DNA of 64,000 nt, taken from positions 26,224,822 to 26,288,821 of the forward strand of contig OX421507.1 in the NCBI GenBank assembly GCA_949126835.1, in the 5' to 3' direction. Origin of the DNA: Anisus vortex (lineage: Eukaryota > Mollusca > Gastropoda > Planorbidae). A program made the position numbers and the translations under genes. Shown here in pieces: positions 1-9,851 of this stretch (within the stretch, counting starts at the first letter, position 1; the number at the start of each line of letters is the position of its first letter). The notes under the pieces are model-generated. The model was not told where the DNA came from. It ran no database searches and worked only from the letters and a program-made list of their open reading frames with translations.

Positions 1-416
1 TAACAAATACAACATACAATTTTCAAATGGTAAAAAATATGAACAATATTATCTCTCTCTCTATATATATATAGGCCTATATATATATAAAGTAGACTGT
101 GTGTGTGGATTCCAATCCCCATCGGTTAATTTAAAGACACGTGACCTTGTTGTCTCATATGTGTACTCTTTAGCTGAGTGGTTAGCGTATCCGACTGCCA
201 TGCAGACCTGGGTTCGAGTCCCTGCCGATATTTTTTTTTCTATTTTATTTTCATTTCCATTATATTACTTTTGTTTTAAAGATTTTAAAGAATTTCAAGA
301 CTTAAAACTTTCCTAAAATGTTTTTTTTTAGTAAGTAATATCTAATAATTATGTTCAGTAAATAATAATTATATTTTAATGTATTTTTTTCCCCGGGCAA
401 CGCCAGGGAATTTATT
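1..416 (+). repeat. Interspersed repeat, Helitron-like ends with internal tRNA-like promoter (copy 1)
   Basis: A TA-rich start then TATATAAAGTAGACTGTGTG (from about 81), a tRNA-like segment at 170-230 with an A-box-like (TAGCTGAGTGG) and a B box (GGTTCGAGTCC), and an end with CCCCGGGCAACGCCAGGG near 390-410, which can fold as a short hairpin. The hairpin end resembles non-autonomous Helitron termini (inference). Further copies are at 1141-1505, 15196-15385 and, reversed, 58560-58725. Microsatellite CT/TA occupies 50-90. Confidence 0.45.
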
Positions 417-1140
417 GTAGAATTTACAATTAAAATACGTATCTGAACGTTAATTAATTAAATAAAGAAAAATCAAGGTATGGGGTTAAAAAAACACACT
501 ACAAAAAAAACACACACACCATTAGCCAGGTTTGCTATAATTATTCCAATGACAGAAATGAGTGTTCTGATAACGACCGTTGAGATACCTTTGTAGCCAA
601 GAATCAACATTGATTTCAGTAACTATTTCTCTCTAGAGGGATGCATTTTATTAACCCCTATCATCTAATACCTCTTCTCTCTCTCCCCCCCCCCCCCCAC
701 AACACCCACATGAATCCACCTCGCCATCGACAACGTGTGTTAATCCCAAACCCCAGAGGACGGCTTCATCAGGAGTTGTCTCTCGTTGCCGAAATACAGT
801 GAACGCCCTTTTTTTTATTCTCTTTAAACGCTTCTGTCCACTTCAAAACAGTATTAGTTGTATTCCAGGTGAAAACTTTTTCCTTACAATGTTTATTTAT
901 TTTAAAACTAGTAGTTATGCCCGTCTAAATGAAAGACAGTGAAAGGAATGACTAGAATATGTTTTGTTAAAAAGATTTTTTAAAAAACTTAAAAGAAACA
1001 AAAAAAATAACAAAGAAAAAGTCCAACCAAAAACAAAAAGAAAATACCTGTCGAATTCACCATTATAAGAATGAAAAAAATAAAAACAATGAAAAAGATA
1101 AAAACAAACAAACAAACAAAGAAAATAAAAAAAAACAATC
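417..1140. other. No gene seen; AT-rich, poly-C tract
   Basis: AT-rich sequence with a C run near 684-699 and A-rich stretches around 1000-1130. Open frames here are low-complexity. Nothing recognisable. Confidence 0.6.
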
Positions 1141-1505
1141 TATACATATAAAGTAGACTGTGTGTGTGTTCAACAAATCATATTAGTTAATTTGAAGACA
1201 CGTGACCTTATTGTCTCATATTATAATTTTGCGATTTCACTTTGGACATGCGTCTTCGCTAGCTAAGTGGTTAGCTGGTATGCGGGCGACCCGGATTCAA
1301 CTCACCAGTTAGTCTAAGCTTATACCTTTTTTTTTTAGATTTTTTAAAAATATTAAATTACTTTCCTAAAAGTCTTTAGTAAAAAATGTTTTTTTTAAAT
1401 TATTAAATTTATAGCTCTCGGTTTCTTGTAGTTTATACATTTTTATCTGTAACTTATACAGGCCTGTTTTTTTTCCCCCGGGCAATGCCGGGCAATTTAA
1501 CTTGT
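1141..1505 (+). repeat. Helitron-like/tRNA-containing interspersed repeat (copy 2)
   Basis: Repeats the order of copy 1: TATAAAGTAGACTGTGTGTG, the motif GACACGTGACCTT, a tRNA-like box region (TAGCTAAGTGGTTAGC, about 1260), a T-rich body and a terminal CCCCCGGGCAATGCCGGG (about 1476-1494). The internal B box is degraded. Confidence 0.45.
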
Positions 1506-1789
1506 ATTACATTCAAAAAACTATAATGAGAACGTTTCTTTTGATATTTAGTTTTTGTTCTTCTTTATAATTCCGGTCGCCCTGACCCAGGCATATGAAT
1601 AAGAATTGTTGCTGTCACGCTTCTGGTATTAAAACGTAGCGAAGGGTTTTGTTGACATGACTTCTTATGAATAATATTAACATAACAATAATACTATCAA
1701 AAAGAAAAAAAAAGGAAAAAAAAAAGATTGTCAATACTAAAAAAAGGTAGATAATAATATTTCGAAGTACCGAAAAACCCACTCCCAAA

Positions 1790-1995
1790 GAACCCCATAT
1801 TATGAAAACGTTTTCAAAGGGACATCATTCTGAATATTTTGTTAATGGCGCTGTAGTTTATAATCTTAACATAATTAGTAATACCTATGTTTAAAAAAAA
1901 AATTAACGAACTAGGCAATATAGTTTATATAATACAAATTTCTTTTGGAGGACGTTTCCAATTTATTTATTTCACTTGTCAGATGACAATAGGAT
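1790..1995 (+). repeat. Interspersed repeat family C (copy 1)
   Basis: Shares GGAGGACGTTTCCAATTTAT and its AT-rich flank with 24425-24620, and with 38985-39230 in reverse, where the flank AGGGACATCATT also matches. No coding content. Family unknown. Confidence 0.5.
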
Positions 1996-2290
1996 AAAGC
2001 ATATCTACCCACAAAGGCACAGTCGAAAAAAATATTAGAAAAATGTGCATTGTTTATATGTTTCATTTTCAGAATGCCATTTAGTTTTTTATTTAATGTT
2101 ACATAGATCTACTAGTCTATATATCTATATATATAGATATGCTCAAATTTTGTCTTTTAAAAATTGAATGAATATTTTTGGACCAAAGTGGCCCCGTGTC
2201 GAAGTGACTTTGACCACCACACAAAATACTATAACAAACCTATAACAAACCAACACAATTGTCTTTTAACTATTTGATTCCTTTTATGGT
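1996..2290. other. No feature seen
   Basis: AT-rich with a TA microsatellite near 2120-2145; nothing recognisable. Confidence 0.5.
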
Positions 2291-2294
2291 GTTG

Positions 2295-2500
2295 TTCGGC
2301 TAGGATTTTTTCCCGGGTCTGGAGGGTGTCCCTGAGTTTACCCAGCCCTGATGGGTACCTGACACTAGTTGGAGTAAAGTAAAGGCAACTGTGCATAGTT
2401 CTGGCCACACAATCACCTAGTACGCAGTGGCCACAGAAACTGGTGAACGCTGCTTCACCCGACCTATGGATCAATTTAGTCCGACGGGATACTTTTATGT
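2295..2500 (+). repeat. SINE-1, 5'-truncated
   Basis: Carries the body and tail of the Leu-tRNA-like SINE seen elsewhere (CTGGAGGGTGTCCCTGAG, GGCCACAGAAACTGGTGAAC, ending in GATACTTTT) but lacks the tRNA-like head. Confidence 0.7.
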
Positions 2501-2878
2501 TGTTGTTCTCCTAGTTAGATCTATGAACATGATCAAAATAATTAATTATTGTTTGAAAAAGTTATTAAGTGTAAACGAAATTGGTACAAAGTTACCCCAT
2601 TTCACTGTTATTCAAACACAAGCATTTATCAACAATTCACCTGCACAAATCTTCAATGCTAAACGCTAAAATCAAGATTTTTTTTTTTTACGCAAAACAA
2701 TCTCCTCCTGTCCGACGCCGAAACATGCGCTATGTTAATGAGAGAATCGCTTCCGGTATTGATCATAATCCGCCGCTGGTCGCTATAGCAACGGGTATCA
2801 CGTGAGCGCCATTCACTATACCGTTTAAGCCACTATTTGTAACTCCGTGTGGGCGAATGCAAGTTTAATAATATATAC
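2501..2878. other. No gene seen
   Basis: Unassigned sequence between a SINE and a hAT element. Overlapping short frames lack recognisable domains. Confidence 0.5.
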
Positions 2879-4145
2879 CAGGGGTCGGCAACCTAAGTCA
2901 CGCGTGCCACAATTGGCCCGCAGATCGATTTTCGAAAGCACGCGAGAGATCTCCAAGAATATTTTTGCAAGTGAAAACAAAGCATGTCAGCATAATTAAT
3001 TGGTGCTGGGTTTGCAAACTACATGGGATCACACTGGACGTCTACTGTTTTAGTTCAGGAATGTTTGTATGCAAAGCTATCATCATTGGACTTGCGATCT
3101 GTTATTGAATCTATTGTTTAAGATATCAATTTTATAGTTTATCAAGTCTCTTCTAGAAACAAAGTGAAACAAAGTGTAAAGTCTTGGATAGATTCGTTTA
3201 TTGAATGCAAGCAGTTAAGGTATATCTTGATGAAAAAAATATTTCCGGTATCGAATGAGGAGAACTGACTGTTGAAGCCGATGTTTCTGAATGACATGGT
3301 GACACGTTTCAGTGAGCTGAACTTGCATTTACAAGGACGGGGTCGAAAAGCACTTGAAGTGTTGGACTACTGGAAAGGATTTGCATTGAAACTGGAAATA
3401 TCTTGCCGTGAAATCAATTTCAAAACATTTAACTATTTCCCTCATTAGCATCAAATTTAAAATTTGGAGAATTTAATTGAAGGGAGATAATTGACCCGTT
3501 TTCTTTGCATTAATATTTCTATAATGTTTCTCTTTTGTTTCGTTTTCAAAAAATGGCTTGCAGTTTATAACTTAAAAATGATCAAACTATAAAGATAGTT
3601 GAAAATAATATATATTATATGACTAAAGAATTCATATGTACATTTTTAAACATTACATTAACTACCCAGTTCGAATGATTATGACGTATATCTTCCATTT
3701 AAATGTAGTTTGTGATCGAAATATAAAACTAATATTAAATAATAGTTTATCGTAAATTAAATCTCAGTTGTGCTGAGATCAAACTATAAAGTATAAGGAA
3801 TGTACAACTATTACTAGAATAATATATTGACAACTTAATTCATATTTTGATACAATAATTATTAATTTGTATCTTGAATACTGGTAATGAAATTGGGTAT
3901 TAGCTATGAATGGATTTTTTTAAAGATGATAAAAACAAACAGGTTAATTTGTTATTTAATATAAAACGCTTTCATGATTTTCTTCATAACGCTACCTTTC
4001 TTTTGGTCTTGGTCTTACTACGTCACTAAATAAATTGTCTTAAAAAAATAATATAGTTGAGCAGTTTGACTTCCACGCTGTTGGCACGCTGAATGATTTA
4101 GAAATCCTAGTTTGGCACTCTATAAGCAAAAGGTTGCGACCCCTG
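2879..4145 (+). mobile_element. hAT DNA transposon, decayed (family hAT-1)
   Basis: Terminal inverted repeats CAGGGGTCGGCAACC at the left and GGTTGCGACCCCTG at the right, flanked by an exact 8-bp target duplication ATATATAC (2871-2878 and 4146-4153), the hAT hallmark. A transposase remnant lies near 3280-3450, where the frame resembling FLNDMVTRFSELNLHLQGRG matches the conserved region of ZBED5-type hAT transposases, but it is interrupted. Short relatives sit at 18240, 26944, 33095, 35083 and 57280. Confidence 0.85.
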
Positions 4146-4160
4146 ATATATACTATACTC

Positions 4161-4262
4161 AGCGGGCACACCACGTCGTATCGATGGGGAAACAACGTGA
4201 AAACATCGAGTTTTCGTGTTTTACACGTTGTTTCCCCGTCCATTAGACGTGGTGTGCCTGTT
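4161..4262. repeat. Near-perfect palindrome (hairpin element)
   Basis: The left arm GGCACACCACGTC...GGGGAAACAACGTG is the reverse complement of the right arm with only a few mismatches, arms of about 45 bp and a loop of about 11 bp. It starts a few bases after the hAT target duplication. Probably a fold-back MITE; no family known to me. Confidence 0.6.
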
Positions 4263-5009
4263 GGGATCCGGCCTGAGTACAAACCAAATAATATTTGAAA
4301 ATTATTAAATAACAAAAAAACAAACACAAAAAGATTAACAAATAAAATGAAAACAGCTATATTTAGCTCGTATAAAAAATAGCGCGCCACGTCACTAGAA
4401 AAACAGGGTGTATTTTGTCCTTAGTCGCCTCACAAACCAATGACGTCATTAAGTGTATTTGAAATAACCAATGACAGTGGTCGAAATAGAAACCTTATCA
4501 GCACAGTGAAAATAGAGTTGTTGTTTTTTTTCTCTCTCTATCTCTCTCTCTCTTATTTCGGACGGTTTTAATGATTATAAAAACAACAACAACAACAACT
4601 TTATTTTGAGCCAAACACTTGGGTCCAAGAGGCGATTAAATCAGTCAGTCACCTCTGATGCCAGAATTCTGTCCGTCATCAAGCATCGTCCACATTTTTT
4701 CGTGGCGACGTAGGTGGAATGGGGGTGGGTGGGTGTTGGGCCAGCGGTGCGCAATTCCATTATACTATTTGCTTGATCTACAAAGCCAGTGTCCACTTTG
4801 TGGTCACTCGGGGTCCGCGGCTCAAGCCGGACTAATTCCGATTGCTAGTGCGTCTGTGCAACTCATCGTGAAAAGTAAAAAAATATATTTTTGGCTAGGC
4901 AAACACATCAAGAAATAAATGTTATGTATGTACCTCTTGTTTAGTGACCTAGTTGGGTTTGTTGGACCAGTCTGGACTGTTTGCTTGACCAACACACGAA
5001 AAACAAATT
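4263..5009. other. No confident gene; minus-strand retroelement tail possible
   Basis: CT microsatellite at 4530-4553 and (AAC)n at 4583-4600. On the minus strand, the sequence from about 4900 down to 4600 is richer in CpG and ends in (TTG)n, which looks like a LINE 3' end, but no domain is recognisable. Low confidence. Confidence 0.3.
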
Positions 5010-5245
5010 TACGAGTTGATACTTTTATCTAATTGTTTAGAAATTAGAAAAGGATTTCTCATAATTTTGTAGTCTTTGTATATTTCTAAAAGACTAGAAC
5101 CCCATCAAAAGCTATACTTAAAAAAATAATCAGAAAATATTATTTTAAAGTGTGTTGCCGGAAATAAATCGGAAGTTCAAGGATGCATTAAACCCAAAAG
5201 GTCAGGACTCATTAAAGATTTGTCATTTACATAATACACTCAATG
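5010..5245 (+). repeat. Interspersed repeat family D (copy 1)
   Basis: Shares TATATTTCTAAAAGAC and AAAGATTTGTCATT-type blocks, in the same order, with 52540-52790. Non-coding; family unknown. Confidence 0.45.
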
Positions 5246-5789
5246 AAACTTGATTGTTATACTTGTCACAACATAATTACAGTACCATCATTTTTAATGA
5301 CACTTTAGTTGAAATTATGAACAATAACATACATACTTTAACAGACATACATACGACATGTATACAAACTTAAAAAGGAGACACCCATTCTATTTCTGTC
5401 AGCATCAAGTGCAAAAATAGACAGCTCCCATACCACGCAAGAACAATCAGGCCTATAACAGGAAGCTTCTATGCTCATGCAACAACCCAGGATTACTCGG
5501 TGTTCAATGGCTATGGAAAAGAACCAGGAGACATTGTCAACTAATCTAATCTTCGACTGTTAAAGTTCAAGCATACTCCACCAACAAATATTTGATACAC
5601 AGAGCACGTAATCAACATCAGGTCCAATGTAGTGAGGCCCAAGGCTATCTCCGCTTGTGACCCCCAAAAGTCCAATCTAACGATACAAAAATAATATAAT
5701 AATGACAGCATTAATAATTATAAATATCATTCATAATGAAGGAATACGAGACTCTGCAAAAAAACAAAAAACAACATGGCGTAAGCTAG
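5246..5789. other. No feature seen
   Basis: AT-rich unassigned sequence without recognisable coding or repeat content. Confidence 0.5.
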
Positions 5790-6050
5790 AAGATGGCCTA
5801 GCGGCAGCGCGCTCTATTGGCGTACCGAAGGTCCTGGGTTCGGATACTGGTGAAGGCTATGATTTTATTCCCTGGACTCGACGTTGTTCCTGAGTCTACC
5901 CAGCTCTGATCGATACCTGACATTAGTTGGGGTAAAGTAAAAGGCGCTGAGCATTGTGCTGGCCACACATACCCTAGTATGGCCACTGAAACTGGCGCTC
6001 TGCTGCACCGGTCCTATGATCAATTTGGTCCGATGGGTACTTCACCGCTA
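5790..6050 (+). repeat. SINE-1, tRNA-derived (near full length)
   Basis: tRNA-like head (GATGGCCTAGCGGCAGCGCG, GGTTCGGATAC), then the shared body with CTGAGTCTACCCAGCTCTGA, GGGGTAAAGTAAAAGGCGC and tail GGTCCGATGGGTACTTCAC. The A box and B box are internal Pol III promoter elements. Confidence 0.75.
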
Positions 6051-6179
6051 GTACTGTGTCGCGTCTATAAAACAATCTAGTCTCAATTATTATTGTCGGT
6101 ACCAGAAAACAAGACCGACAACTTTTACAAATATGTATTTTATGTATATTTTTATTTAAGTATTTAAAATGCATAAAAA

Positions 6180-6385
6180 AATTGTACACCCCAACTTTGA
6201 GGCCATAGTTTGAAACTCTTATCGGCGATAAAATTGAACTACAGAAAATAACATACTTGACTTGGATGAAATCTTTGCCATCTTGAATGAATTTAATTTT
6301 ATCACCGCAAGAACCAAATCTAACATGCCTTAATTTGTCTGAAGATCCGATTATTCCAAATGAAACTTTAGCTTTGGCATAAATA
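6180..6385 (+). pseudogene. hAT transposase fragment
   Basis: Parallel by eye to 8445-8610: both contain GCGATAAAATTGAA, a Leu-Thr-Trp frame and AAGATCCGA. Broken by stops. Comparable to the mid-region of GTF2IRD2/ZBED5-like hAT transposases. Confidence 0.35.
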
Positions 6386-6387
6386 AT

Positions 6388-6440
6388 CTATCGAATCTAT
6401 CGAATCTATCGATCTATCGAATATATCGATCTATCGAATC
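6388..6440. repeat. Short tandem repeat (TCTATCGAA)n
   Basis: Imperfect tandem copies of ATCTATCGAA and variants. Confidence 0.7.
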
Positions 6441-7230
6441 TAAACTACAACCGCCTCCCCAATCGTTATGGTTGTTGACATTTGCAAAAAAAAAAAGTAT
6501 CATTTAACGGCAGAGACAATATCTTCCTTGCATAGGCGAATCAAAGTCATATCTTATACATCTTATATAAGTCGTCTGGGTATCACGACTATGATCTACC
6601 TATCAATCCGGTTGACCGTTTTGTTTTGTGCTTCTTTTTCTTTTATCCCACGCCATTGTTTGCACGTTTGTAATGGAGATGTCACAAGTTGCACGTGGAA
6701 TGACCTTCCACCAAAAGTGGTGGTGGGGGGGGGGGGGGGGGGGGGGAAAGCATGGAGGTCGAACATTAACCCCCATTCGTTCTGTGATTGGATGGATAAT
6801 TAGTTTTGTACGGCACAGCTAATTGGATATTGACTAAATATTTGGATGGCCGAAATAATGGGCCCTTTTGCTAAGACATATGGCTGGGAGATTGGGCGCT
6901 TTTGCGATGGGACGTTAAGGCCGATGTAACAACGGGCGCACCCATCTGGCGTTTTTTAATGTTCCTCTTTGTACTTGGTGACATCTTGCATTTGAAATTG
7001 TGGTTTTAAGCTGGTTGTATTTCAGCGCGTAAAGTTCAAGTAAGTTTTAAATTGTTTAAAATAAATAAGAGGCTTAGATTACAAAAAAAAAAACACCCAG
7101 AAGAGTTAAACTATCTACGTACACAATCGGATGTTGCATAGTGTAGGAGAGATTCTTAAGTTTTGTTTAAAATAAATTACAAGAAAACTCCATCATCATG
7201 TTTTACATTTCAAGAATGAATATTGACCAC
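6441..7230. other. No gene seen; poly-G tract
   Basis: Contains a G run at about 6725-6746. The overlapping short frames through the G tract are low-complexity artefacts. Confidence 0.5.
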
Positions 7231-7625
7231 TGTAGCGTAAATGTGGATATAGTAATTGGTGCGCAAAAGACTGCACATTGTGAACGCAATAATGATGACG
7301 TCAGTTGTTTTGTGGGAACACAATGCATGTTTTGGTTATAAGAGATAATAACGGTAGAGCGAAGAGGCTGGTAGCTTGCTGAGGCAGGTTGTGCTTAGAC
7401 AGAGAGCGATCTTAAGAGTTTAATGGTGTGGCCGTTAATAGTAATATTATATACATCCTTGTATATTATTTGTTGATTAAAGCTCCAGTTGTTGTTTACT
7501 ACATATTGCGTGTTCTCATCTGATTTACTGTTACGCACCCTGAGAGGAAGAGAGCTTGCCGAGTTTTGATAGAAGAATACCTCTATATGATATTACAAGT
7601 TAAATAGAGAAGACAAGACGTAACA
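7231..7625 (+). mobile_element. Solo LTR
   Basis: Begins TGTAGCG and ends GTAACA (TG...CA), 395 bp, flanked by an exact 5-bp duplication ACCAC (7226-7230 and 7626-7630). Inside are a TATA-like TTATAAGAG (about 7337) and ATTAAA (about 7476), as expected of an LTR. A second diverged copy lies reversed at 60428-60811. No internal retroelement region is attached. Confidence 0.75.
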
Positions 7626-8164
7626 ACCACATTGAATAAGTTGATACTTGGAAAAAAAACCTCTTAGTTTTAACTTGTTAAACTTAAAAAAAAAAACAAA
7701 GGCCAAAAAAAGGCCAAAAAAAATATATTATGCAAAAAAAACTAGAACTGACATTTAGATCTATGTGTAAAAACACACGATTGGCATCCCTGACTGTATT
7801 ACTAGATGGATGATGCTTGCCTTTGGGGTTCGAACGACCATTTCACGGGAGTCGCCTAAGAGCATCGGAAATGACATTTATTTTTGTAATTTTTTATGGT
7901 CTTAGGAACCCAGGCACCATTCATTTTTCCGTCACCAAGCAGCTCCTCCCATATGTAGATACATTCACATACGAGTACCGGTACCCGCCGTGATGTTTTC
8001 TCCGCGCCAACCCCATCACATATTCGGTGCCAGATTGTACGTTTGAGGACAAGTCACACCTGTGTAGAGAATGGCTGTGTTAAAGTCATCTTCTATGTTA
8101 AATGCAGCAGTATTGGCTGTTCGGTCTGGATTTCAACGTTTGGTACTGAATGAGTCACCAAAGT

Positions 8165-8610
8165 AATCGTAATTCATCAGCAATTATTAGCAACGAAGAC
8201 GCTTTCACAAGAACTACAAGAAGTCATTAAAGGTATCATAAGTTGTATCAATTTGGTAAAGGTTAGCTCTTTAAACAGTCGACTGTTTTCGCAACAGTAC
8301 AGCGAGTTGGATGCGCCGAACTATACTGTACTATTTCACACTGAAGTGAGATGGTTGTCGAGAGAAAAGTTTTAAAACGTGTTTCTAAACCTCCTGGTGA
8401 GCTGAAAACTTTTTTTTCTAATCACAAAGCAAGAGCGCAGTTTGAAACATTTTCCTGGCGATAAAATTGAATTTAAGATAATAATTTACTTGGTTTACAT
8501 CTTTGTCTTCTTGAATGAATTAAATGGATCACAGCAATGACCAAATGGAACAAGCCTTAATTTGTATAAGAAGATCCGAACATTCCAAATAAAACCTCGG
8601 CTTTGACATA
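8165..8610 (+). pseudogene. hAT transposase fragment within the SPIN-like element
   Basis: Translated plus-strand frames show the order CVIHQQLL, LNSRLFSQ, HTEVRWLSREKVLKR, then GDKIEF, typical of the RNase H-fold region of hAT transposases of the GTF2IRD2-like group. Interrupted, so non-functional. Confidence 0.65.
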
Positions 8611-8730
8611 TAAAATTGGATGGAGATAAATTGTACATTATCTGCTTTTTTTTTTAAAAACATGCCAATGAAACAGACAAAATGATTACGATGATAATTT
8701 CCGTGATAGAACACTTGCACATGCTTGCAG

Positions 8731-8814
8731 ACGAAATGACGTCGTACTTTTCAAATTTAGCTGACATCACAGACGAAATGACGTCGTACTTTTCAAATTT
8801 AGCTGACATCACAT
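8731..8814. repeat. 42-bp direct duplication
   Basis: Two identical tandem copies of a unit starting GACGAAATGACGTCG; each contains ATGACGTCG, close to a CRE core. It lies inside the SPIN-like relic. Confidence 0.85.
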
Positions 8815-9122
8815 TTGCACTGAACAGAAGCCCATGCATAGTCAAAAGACTGCATCAAGTGTTTGCAGTCATAATATACTATTTGCGACTCCAGCTTACT
8901 AGTTATTAAGTCTAAACACTAAAGCATTAATTATGCTCAATTTGTACATACTAATTGCAGTTATAAGGTAGAGAGAAAAAAAATGTTTTATGGTTGGTGG
9001 TCGCCATAACTTAAGGAGCTGTATAAAGCGGTCCCGGTGCTAAGAAGGTTGGGAACCGCTGTATTAGAGAACTGACTTAAGCTGTCTGGTTGACAGAAGA
9101 AGAACAATAAGTAGATTGTAAG

Positions 9123-9325
9123 TAAGTTTGTATGTGTGTTAGTTTGTATGTGTGTTAGTTTGTATGTGTGTTAGTTTGTATGTGTGTTAGTTTGTATGTG
9201 TGTTAGTTTGTATGTGTGTTAGTTTGTATGTGTGTTAGTTTGTATGTGTGTTAGTTTGTATGTGTGTTAGTTTGTATGTGTTTGAGTTTGTATGTGTGTT
9301 AGTTTGTATGTGTGTTAGTTTGTAC
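9123..9325. repeat. Minisatellite, 16-bp unit AGTTTGTATGTGTGTT
   Basis: About 12 tandem copies, nearly identical; one carries GTTTGA in place of GTGTTA. It ends about 130 bp upstream of the candidate TATA box of the neuropeptide gene. Confidence 0.95.
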
Positions 9326-9448
9326 ACTTATAATGCCCCACCCCCTCTCCAAAATTAACAAAAATTTAACAAGTACTCAAAACTACAACGCATGGGTGAG
9401 CGAGAGTAGGCTACTACGCTTCATGCCCGTGACCATCGAGCGTATGTT

Positions 9449-9464
9449 CACGTGATATAAAAAG
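9449..9464 (+). promoter_or_regulatory. Candidate core promoter: E-box overlapping a TATA box
   Basis: CACGTG (9449-9454) is followed directly by TATAAAAAG (9456-9464), about 270 bp before the start codon. A start site near 9490 would give a 5' UTR of roughly 245 nt that is A-rich and free of long frames. TATA promoters are common in neuropeptide genes. Inference from motif and position only. Confidence 0.5.
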
Positions 9465-9734
9465 AGAGAGGCAGTATTGACCAATGGGCAAAGCCGTGGA
9501 ATTAACTAGAGATTCTCGTGAGCGGGATACAACTATAGGGCCAGGCAAGAGCATACAGACTAATTGATCGCAGAGTTTTACTATTTAATAACATTTGTCA
9601 AGATCTAGGCTTATAGAAAAACTTGACCAAATTATTTTTTTCAAAAACCAAACAAAAAAAGTAATATCTTAAATTTAAAAACAAAACAAACAGAGACTTT
9701 GAAACATTAATTTAAAAACAACATACAAAGAAAA

Positions 9735-9851
9735 ATGTTTAAAGTTAGGTTACTTAATTTGTCTGCATGTTTCATGTTGATAATGGTGTGTATGCGATAT
9801 ACGACAGCCTTACCTGTTGAGGAAGAACTTGGAGAAGTTGAACAAGACAAG
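9735..9851 (+). CDS. Neuropeptide precursor exon 1: signal peptide and acidic spacer
   Basis: Thirty-nine codons starting MFKVRLLNLSACF. Residues 1-25 form a signal peptide: a basic start (Lys3, Arg5), a hydrophobic core rich in Leu, Ile, Met and Val, and a probable cleavage after Thr-Thr-Ala before LPVEEEL. The following residues are acidic. The exon ends AAG|GTAAGT, a near-consensus donor, in phase 0. The start was chosen because it is the first ATG of the frame, sits in an A-rich context after a plausible 5' UTR, and gives a complete signal peptide. Too short to be noticed as an isolated open frame. Confidence 0.8.

Larger units (their letters stand above)
7815..9061 (+). mobile_element. 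SPIN-like hAT transposon relic
   Basis: The left part contains GTTCGAACGACC and GTCGCCTAAGAGCATCGG; the right part contains GGTGGTCGCCATAACTTAAGG and ends AAGGTTGGGAACCGCTG. These resemble the subterminal and terminal sequences of SPIN-type hAT elements (family recalled, not searched). A transposase remnant at about 8165-8460 reads LNSRLFSQQYSELDA and FHTEVRWLSREKVLKR, a hAT transposase signature, with frame breaks. The left terminal repeat is not recognisable. Confidence 0.65.

Noticed and set aside
170..230. A functional tRNA gene
   Set aside because: A and B boxes are present but no complete cloverleaf, and the segment belongs to an interspersed repeat.
6468..6822. Two frames with Gly runs
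   Set aside because: They run through a poly-G tract; no domain.
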